Assembly: GCF_003054445.1 (NCBI RefSeq)
Contig: NC_042508.1
Span: forward strand, 2,170,001-2,234,000
DNA length: 64,000 nt
Reading direction: 5' to 3'
DNA from: Pichia kudriavzevii
Taxonomy: Eukaryota > Ascomycota > Pichiomycetes > Pichiales > Pichiaceae
The notes under the pieces were generated by a model, which did no database searches, was not told the DNA's origin, and worked only from the letters and a program-made list of their open reading frames with translations. Of this stretch, positions 59,689-64,000 are shown one piece after another (the stretch's first letter is position 1; the number at the start of each line of letters is the position of its first letter). The translations under genes were made by a program, and so were the position numbers.

Positions 59689-60537
59689 ATGCAAAATAAC
59701 TTCCAAAAAGTAGCCGGTCTAATCAGAAAGAGCATATTCAATTGCAGAACTATCCAAAGGAGAAAAATGCACGTGAAGTATCTGCCTATGAGATGGAAAT
59801 GTGGTGATAACTACTGCTACATATTAACAGATGATAAGTCACAGACTTCCTGGATTATTGATCCTGCCTTTCCGGATGATATTGTAGACTATTTAACAAA
59901 AGAGAACAAGACCGAGGTGACATCAATTGTAAATACACATCATCATCATGATCACTCTGGCGGTAATCGATTCCTTCTGCATAAGATTTTCAAGAATATT
60001 CCTGTCATTGCCGGCAAAGACTCTCCAGAGGTATCGTACACCCCATCTGACGGGGAGATCATTCAATTGGGAGAAAATATTGAAATCACGGCAATCCATA
60101 CACCTTGTCACACACAGGATTCGATTTGCTACTATGCTGTGGATAAAGTCACGCATGAAAAGTGTGTCTTTACTGGTGATACCCTATTTACATCCGGTTG
60201 CGGTCGATTTTTTGAAGGTGACGCTAAGCAAATGAACCACAGCTTGCAGAAATTGATGGCATTGCCTGACGATACGGTAGTTTATCCTGGTCACGAATAC
60301 ACTGCTAGTAATGTTAGGTTCTCTAAATCTGTGTTCGGTGCCAATAATGAAGCATTGAATAAGCTAGAAGAGTTTGCTTCGAAACATGAGTTCACAACGG
60401 GAAAATTTACTATTGGTGATGAGAAGAAGTTCAATCCATTTGTGAGACTTGACGATCCAGAGGTGATCCGTTCTACGGGTTTGAAAGATCCTACTGACAT
60501 TATGGATCGGTTAAGAGCCATGAAGAATAATTTCTAG
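59689..60537 (+). CDS. GLO2: Hydroxyacylglutathione hydrolase (glyoxalase II)
   Basis: Hydrolyses S-lactoylglutathione to lactate and glutathione, completing methylglyoxal detoxification. The 282 residues carry the metallo-beta-lactamase signature THHHHDHSGG at 83-92 (ligands His84, His86, Asp88, His89). Other metal-site blocks are THTPCHTQDSICYY-like HTPCHT, FTGDTLFTSGCGRFFEG and YPGHEYT. The first 26 residues (QNNFQKVAGLIRKSIFNCRTIQRRK) look like a mitochondrial presequence. An in-frame Met27 at 59767 begins HVKYLPMRWKCGDNYCY, where cytosolic Glo2 begins. S. cerevisiae uses GLO2 (cytosol) and GLO4 (mitochondrion); here one gene could supply both. Confidence 0.93.
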   Translation: MQNNFQKVAGLIRKSIFNCRTIQRRKMHVKYLPMRWKCGDNYCYILTDDKSQTSWIIDPAFPDDIVDYLTKENKTEVTSIVNTHHHHDHSGGNRFLLHKIFKNIPVIAGKDSPEVSYTPSDGEIIQLGENIEITAIHTPCHTQDSICYYAVDKVTHEKCVFTGDTLFTSGCGRFFEGDAKQMNHSLQKLMALPDDTVVYPGHEYTASNVRFSKSVFGANNEALNKLEEFASKHEFTTGKFTIGDEKKFNPFVRLDDPEVIRSTGLKDPTDIMDRLRAMKNNF

Positions 60538-60586
60538 AGTGGTGGCAAACTAAATGTCTACAAGACGCTGATTTTGATATTTCATT

Positions 60587-61624
60587 TTATATCTTCTCTA
60601 TAATAGAAAAAAGGTTTTCTATACCAGAGACAACCTCTTCATCGTATCCTTCATTGGGTGTGTACCTTGCATGCGCAAAATCTATAAACTTTAAACAACT
60701 TAATGGGGAATTGGTTCCTTCTTTCAAGGACCCGTCTCTGTTTTCATATTCTTCCTCATCTTCTTCCTCATCCTCTGAAATTGTAGGAGCTACTATCACT
60801 GGATCCTCAAAACCAGCTTTTTCCCATCTGCTAATATCATTCTCAAATACAAAAAACAACGAGCCTGACACTACCCGAACTTCTTCATCCAACAAACAAT
60901 TGTAAAGTAATTGTAGACGTGAGTGGAAGTTTCTAATTATTATATTTTGCACTGTTTCTGGGAGTTTGTTGTATCGAAAAAATAGCTTGAGTCCTTCGTC
61001 TACCGTTTCCTTGGTTAACCTTCTGCCAAAGTACTTGTCAAAAGTCAAGTACCCATTCTTGTATGTAGAGCTACAGACTTCCGCTATATTAAACCCTAAA
61101 TTTGTGAGTGGAAGTTTCTCGTGAAAGGAATCAGGGATCATCATTCCTGCGATCCGGAATTTTAAAGTACCACTTGTAGTAGTTCTAGAAACTTTCTTCA
61201 TACGTTCGACTTTCTCGGGTTTTGCACCTTCATCATATAAAATTGATCCTAGCTTTATATCCAAAACACTTGGTTGGGAGAAACCGTGCAGGACATTACC
61301 TAATATAAGATACTTTTTATTTTCTCCCTCAATTTCCAATGTATTGGTGGCTTTCGTCAACAACTTTTCATCAATTGTTCCATTGGTCTCTTCAATTAAA
61401 TCATTTGAAGCACCGGGATATAGAACGCCAATATACTGGGGCATCCAATCTGCCAGGGAGCTTCCGTATGGAACGTCATCCCCTAGTTCAAGGGATTTAT
61501 TCTGAGTTTCATTGTAAAACTGTATTTCTTGATCGTTTGCTGGTTTGATAAATAAGGAGCCATCGTCATTTTGCATGGGTCCATCATGCCCTGCTGCTTT
61601 AATGCTCAGCGGAGTAAATGTCAT
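60587..61624 (-). CDS. ARG82: Inositol polyphosphate multikinase
   Basis: Ipk2/Arg82 makes IP4 and IP5 from IP3 in the nucleus and stabilises the ArgR-Mcm1 complex. The 345 residues have the family signature PSVLDIKLG at 118-126 (PxxxDxKxG), the GTLKFRIAGM block, GSLFFVFEND (SSLL-like) and the C-terminal metal-binding FIDFAHARY, followed by GIENLFSIIEKI. An acidic loop (SEDEEEDEEEYEN) lies before the last motif, as in the yeast enzyme (355 residues). It is convergent with the glyoxalase gene, 49 bp apart. Confidence 0.94.
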   Translation of the reverse strand: MTFTPLSIKAAGHDGPMQNDDGSLFIKPANDQEIQFYNETQNKSLELGDDVPYGSSLADWMPQYIGVLYPGASNDLIEETNGTIDEKLLTKATNTLEIEGENKKYLILGNVLHGFSQPSVLDIKLGSILYDEGAKPEKVERMKKVSRTTTSGTLKFRIAGMMIPDSFHEKLPLTNLGFNIAEVCSSTYKNGYLTFDKYFGRRLTKETVDEGLKLFFRYNKLPETVQNIIIRNFHSRLQLLYNCLLDEEVRVVSGSLFFVFENDISRWEKAGFEDPVIVAPTISEDEEEDEEEYENRDGSLKEGTNSPLSCLKFIDFAHARYTPNEGYDEEVVSGIENLFSIIEKI

Positions 61625-61848
61625 TTAGTATTTTGCAATGTAATATTAATGTGGGGTATCGTGTAATACAGGAGAACCAAGTGGCTCTTTCCATGTTAGT
61701 GTGACGAGGAATTTCACCTTGAAATGATCATGAACATTCTTCCTCGCACATAAAGTACACTAATTTTCAACTATGTTACTTTACTTTATTTTGATAAACT
61801 ATAAAATACAGATTTTTTCTATAAACTGAGCCGACTCGACACGAAGAA

Positions 61849-63252
61849 TCAACGTTTCTTTCTAGCCTGATTAGCAAATCTGCCCTTTCCAACTTTGACA
61901 TTCACTGGCTTCACGTTTGCACCAGTGAAAAACGGAGATATACAATTATCAGCAGAACCACCACCTATGAAATCTTCCAAGGATTTTTCGTTTTGGCGTT
62001 GTTGCCATTTGGCATCTTTAATCGCTTGTTGATATTCATGTTGGTCTTCAGAGAAAAAGTTACCATCCATTTTGGAAGTTTTACCGTGCTGGAATCCTTT
62101 GTTGCCATACTTCTTGGCTGTGCTTTTCGATAACGGCGAAGCAACAGAGAAAACATTTCCTCTGGTACGCCATTGGAAATTCTTAGCTAGATGTGGTGTA
62201 ATCTTACCTGTATAAGAATTGACAGACACTGGAATACGACGTAACGTTGCACCACCACAACTTGGGCAGAAATGTTTAGGGGTATTATCCCTTGGGATTG
62301 GAATTAAGGTGAAACAAGCGTGGCAACGCAACATATAGTTTCTGACTCTTTTAATTTGCAATCCAGACATTGTATTCATTAGGTTCATGCCCATCTGTAA
62401 CGCAACATTTTGAGCAGCAAAATCACCTGTTGCAAGTGCACAATTAATCTGCGCTGTTTCTGGGGTATCGGCTTCAACTGTTTGAACAAGATCATCCTTA
62501 GCCATGGTTGCACCCAAGTTATCAGGCGTGATCCATTCTCCATCATCATCATCGTTGCTATACTCTTCCTCTAAGTTATCATCGTTCGCTTCGGATGTTA
62601 ATTGTCCAGGAAAATCTGCTAGTAATTCCTTATCTTCACCTCTTGCTAATTCTTCCTCTTTACATTTTAACGCTAGCTCTTCTTCAGCTGCCCTTGCCTT
62701 TTGCTCCTCTTTAATTTGCTTTCTCGTCTTCTTCTTGTTTACAACAACTTCAAAACCATCATCATCCACCTGTTTTACATCTTCTACAATTTGGTTACTT
62801 TCAACTTCGTTAATTTTTTGCGCTTCTGATTCTTTCAATCTTCTTTCCTCCCATTTCTTTCTTTCTTCCGCTATCCTCTTGGCATCTTCTTCCCTTATCT
62901 CTCCTGGAAATTTTCTGAACCTTGGAATTCCGTTGTTAAGGTCGGTGTCAATTTCATAGGCCAACGCAATAATATGCAAATCGTTCTGTGACAAAACAGT
63001 AGAGTCACCTGTCAATCGTGCAAAATCAACGACTGCTTGAATGGCATCCTTCTTTGGATGTCTAACCTGCAATTTATTACCCCAAATAATCAGTTGATTT
63101 CTAACAGATTCATCCTTTAATTCGTTATACACACCTGGTGTAGTATAAAATGTTTCAGCTAACAATTGTAACTGAGAAGCTGGCTGGGTGATCAAAGGCC
63201 CAGCATCCAGAACCAAGCTCTTTACATTGCTTTTTAATCTATTTTCAACCAT
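61849..63252 (-). CDS. NOB1: PIN-domain endonuclease Nob1
   Basis: Makes the final cut at site D that turns 20S pre-rRNA into 18S rRNA in the cytoplasmic pre-40S particle. The 467 residues start at the ATG at 63252 (the frame extends to a GTG). The PIN domain opens with SLVLDAGPLIT (catalytic Asp16). The centre is charged and low complexity, with acidic and KKKTRKQIKEEQK segments. The zinc ribbon is at about 308-340 (RCHACFTLIPIP, FCPSCGGATLRR), and basic C-terminal sequence ends ANQARKKR. The length is close to S. cerevisiae Nob1 (459). Divergent from SGT1, as in S. cerevisiae. Confidence 0.96.
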   Translation of the reverse strand: MVENRLKSNVKSLVLDAGPLITQPASQLQLLAETFYTTPGVYNELKDESVRNQLIIWGNKLQVRHPKKDAIQAVVDFARLTGDSTVLSQNDLHIIALAYEIDTDLNNGIPRFRKFPGEIREEDAKRIAEERKKWEERRLKESEAQKINEVESNQIVEDVKQVDDDGFEVVVNKKKTRKQIKEEQKARAAEEELALKCKEEELARGEDKELLADFPGQLTSEANDDNLEEEYSNDDDDGEWITPDNLGATMAKDDLVQTVEADTPETAQINCALATGDFAAQNVALQMGMNLMNTMSGLQIKRVRNYMLRCHACFTLIPIPRDNTPKHFCPSCGGATLRRIPVSVNSYTGKITPHLAKNFQWRTRGNVFSVASPLSKSTAKKYGNKGFQHGKTSKMDGNFFSEDQHEYQQAIKDAKWQQRQNEKSLEDFIGGGSADNCISPFFTGANVKPVNVKVGKGRFANQARKKR

Positions 63253-63481
63253 GGTAGTGTGCTCTTTTGGCAAATGACGGTTAATAAACACAACAATCCT
63301 GGCTATATGATCAACTACAAGGTTCTGAAAAATTTTAGTTTTTTTTTTTTTTTTTAAAAAAAGTAAAAAAGTATAACATGAGTTTTTAGTATTTGCTACA
63401 TTAAGTGTGCGCCACCTTAAAATTGAATATTAGATACTTGTAGAGTTTTAATCCACCTTGAGCACAGTCCGAAACAACGAA

Positions 63482-64000
63482 ATGGCCATTTCAGACTCAA
63501 TTTCAATAATAGAGAAACATCTTGAACAAGGTAAACTTGCAGAGGCAGAATCTGAATTATCAAAGATTCTGGATAATAACGATCAGCCATCATTCAAAGT
63601 TCTTATTCTGGAATCACAGTTGTTATTAAGGAAACAGGAGTATTTAAAATGTTCAGATGTTACTATAAAAGCATTAAGATTAGCTTACTCCAATGGGAAG
63701 AGGGAACAAATTTCGGAAAGTTTGAAAATTCTGTCGATGTTGAATTTCAGAAAAAAGGATTATGAAAACGCATTTAAATATATAGTTTATGCCATATCAT
63801 ACGATGATAGTGCAAAATCAGAGATACAGATGTTAAAGGGTGTGATTGAAAACAAGTATAGGAAGAAAATTGCACCTGGTGATACACAGTTAGGCGAAAA
63901 AGAGAGGGAGATTTTAAAAATGCCGCTCACAAAAGTGCTAGATCTGTTGTCCCCTTCGTGCTCATCAAATCTTGCTACCTCTTCCATTACAACTCTTCAT
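63482..64000 (+). CDS. SGT1: Sgt1-like Hsp90 co-chaperone, 5' part only
   Basis: The frame opens at the ATG at 63482 and is still open at the window end (173 codons). The visible part is a helical TPR-like domain: MAISDSISIIEKHLEQGKLA, then helices with KVLILESQLLLRKQEY, SLKILSMLNFRKKDYENAFKYI, and VIENKYRKK. This layout matches the N-terminal TPR of yeast Sgt1, which is required for SCF and kinetochore assembly. The CS and SGS domains would lie beyond the window. The adjacent, divergent NOB1 is the same neighbour as in S. cerevisiae (YOR056C-YOR057W), which supports the call. Followed near 63900 by a Ser/Thr-rich stretch. Confidence 0.7.
   Translation, partial: MAISDSISIIEKHLEQGKLAEAESELSKILDNNDQPSFKVLILESQLLLRKQEYLKCSDVTIKALRLAYSNGKREQISESLKILSMLNFRKKDYENAFKYIVYAISYDDSAKSEIQMLKGVIENKYRKKIAPGDTQLGEKEREILKMPLTKVLDLLSPSCSSNLATSSITTLH

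Noticed and set aside
62504-62959. A 151-codon Ser-rich plus-strand frame
   Set aside because: Antisense of the charged central region of NOB1.

Overview
This is a stretch of ordinary chromosomal DNA from a budding yeast (Saccharomycotina). Genes are densely packed and almost all intronless. The one intron I can define has canonical yeast signals (GTATGT, TACTAAC, TATAG). Promoters hold poly-T and poly-A tracts. CTG codons fall where conserved proteins need leucine (for example in the SWE1 and GLO2 homologues), so the CTG-Ser clade is unlikely. A sphingolipid C9-methyltransferase, which S. cerevisiae lacks, and the protein sequences in general point to a Pichiaceae-type yeast (Pichia/Issatchenkia-like). 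This is inference. I see no rRNA, tRNA, CRISPR, transposon or virus-like element. Several long frames begin at non-ATG codons; starts here are moved to the first plausible ATG.

Layout. 0-9 kb: branched-chain aminotransferase (BAT1), POF1-type adenylyltransferase, an acidic unknown protein, KAR4 and a divergent unknown 585-residue protein. 9-20 kb: a secreted double-psi beta-barrel protein, MTS1, signal peptide peptidase YPF1, RIO2, mitochondrial ADH, a small unknown gene, POP7, then a 1.9-kb stretch with no recognisable gene. 20-31 kb: SEC15, EMC4, IRC6, an MTC3-like gene, VID30, SAH1, SPT4, COX18. 31-45 kb: an FBXO21-like F-box protein, a FUS3/KSS1 MAP kinase, RPS3, HEK2, free methionine-R-sulfoxide reductase, a VanZ-like membrane protein, ATG14, VMA2 (spliced), an F-box-like protein, a DUF202-like membrane protein, PHO88. 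45-64 kb: SWE1, two adjacent Zn2Cys6 transcription factors, SIS2/VHS3, a leucine-rich protein, glyoxalase II, ARG82, NOB1 and the start of SGT1, cut by the window end.

Four gene neighbourhoods match S. cerevisiae from memory of its systematic names: SEC15-EMC4-VID30-MTC3 (YGL233W-YGL226W), SPT4-COX18 (YGR063C-YGR062C), ATG14-VMA2 (YBR128C-YBR127C) and VHS3-NOB1-SGT1 (YOR054C-YOR057W). They support the weaker calls (MTC3, ATG14, SGT1).

Regulatory themes readable from sequence: pheromone-response elements at KAR4 (with a FUS3/KSS1 kinase elsewhere in the window), MCB boxes at SWE1, paired CACGTG boxes at RPS3, stress elements before the secreted barrel protein, and a C-rich promoter with a 14-bp palindrome before ADH. 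Two enzymes (BAT1 and glyoxalase II) carry two in-frame starts that could give mitochondrial and cytosolic forms from one gene. I found no convincing undescribed system. The best places to look are the gene-free 18.6-20.5 kb stretch and the unknown gene sharing the KAR4 promoter.
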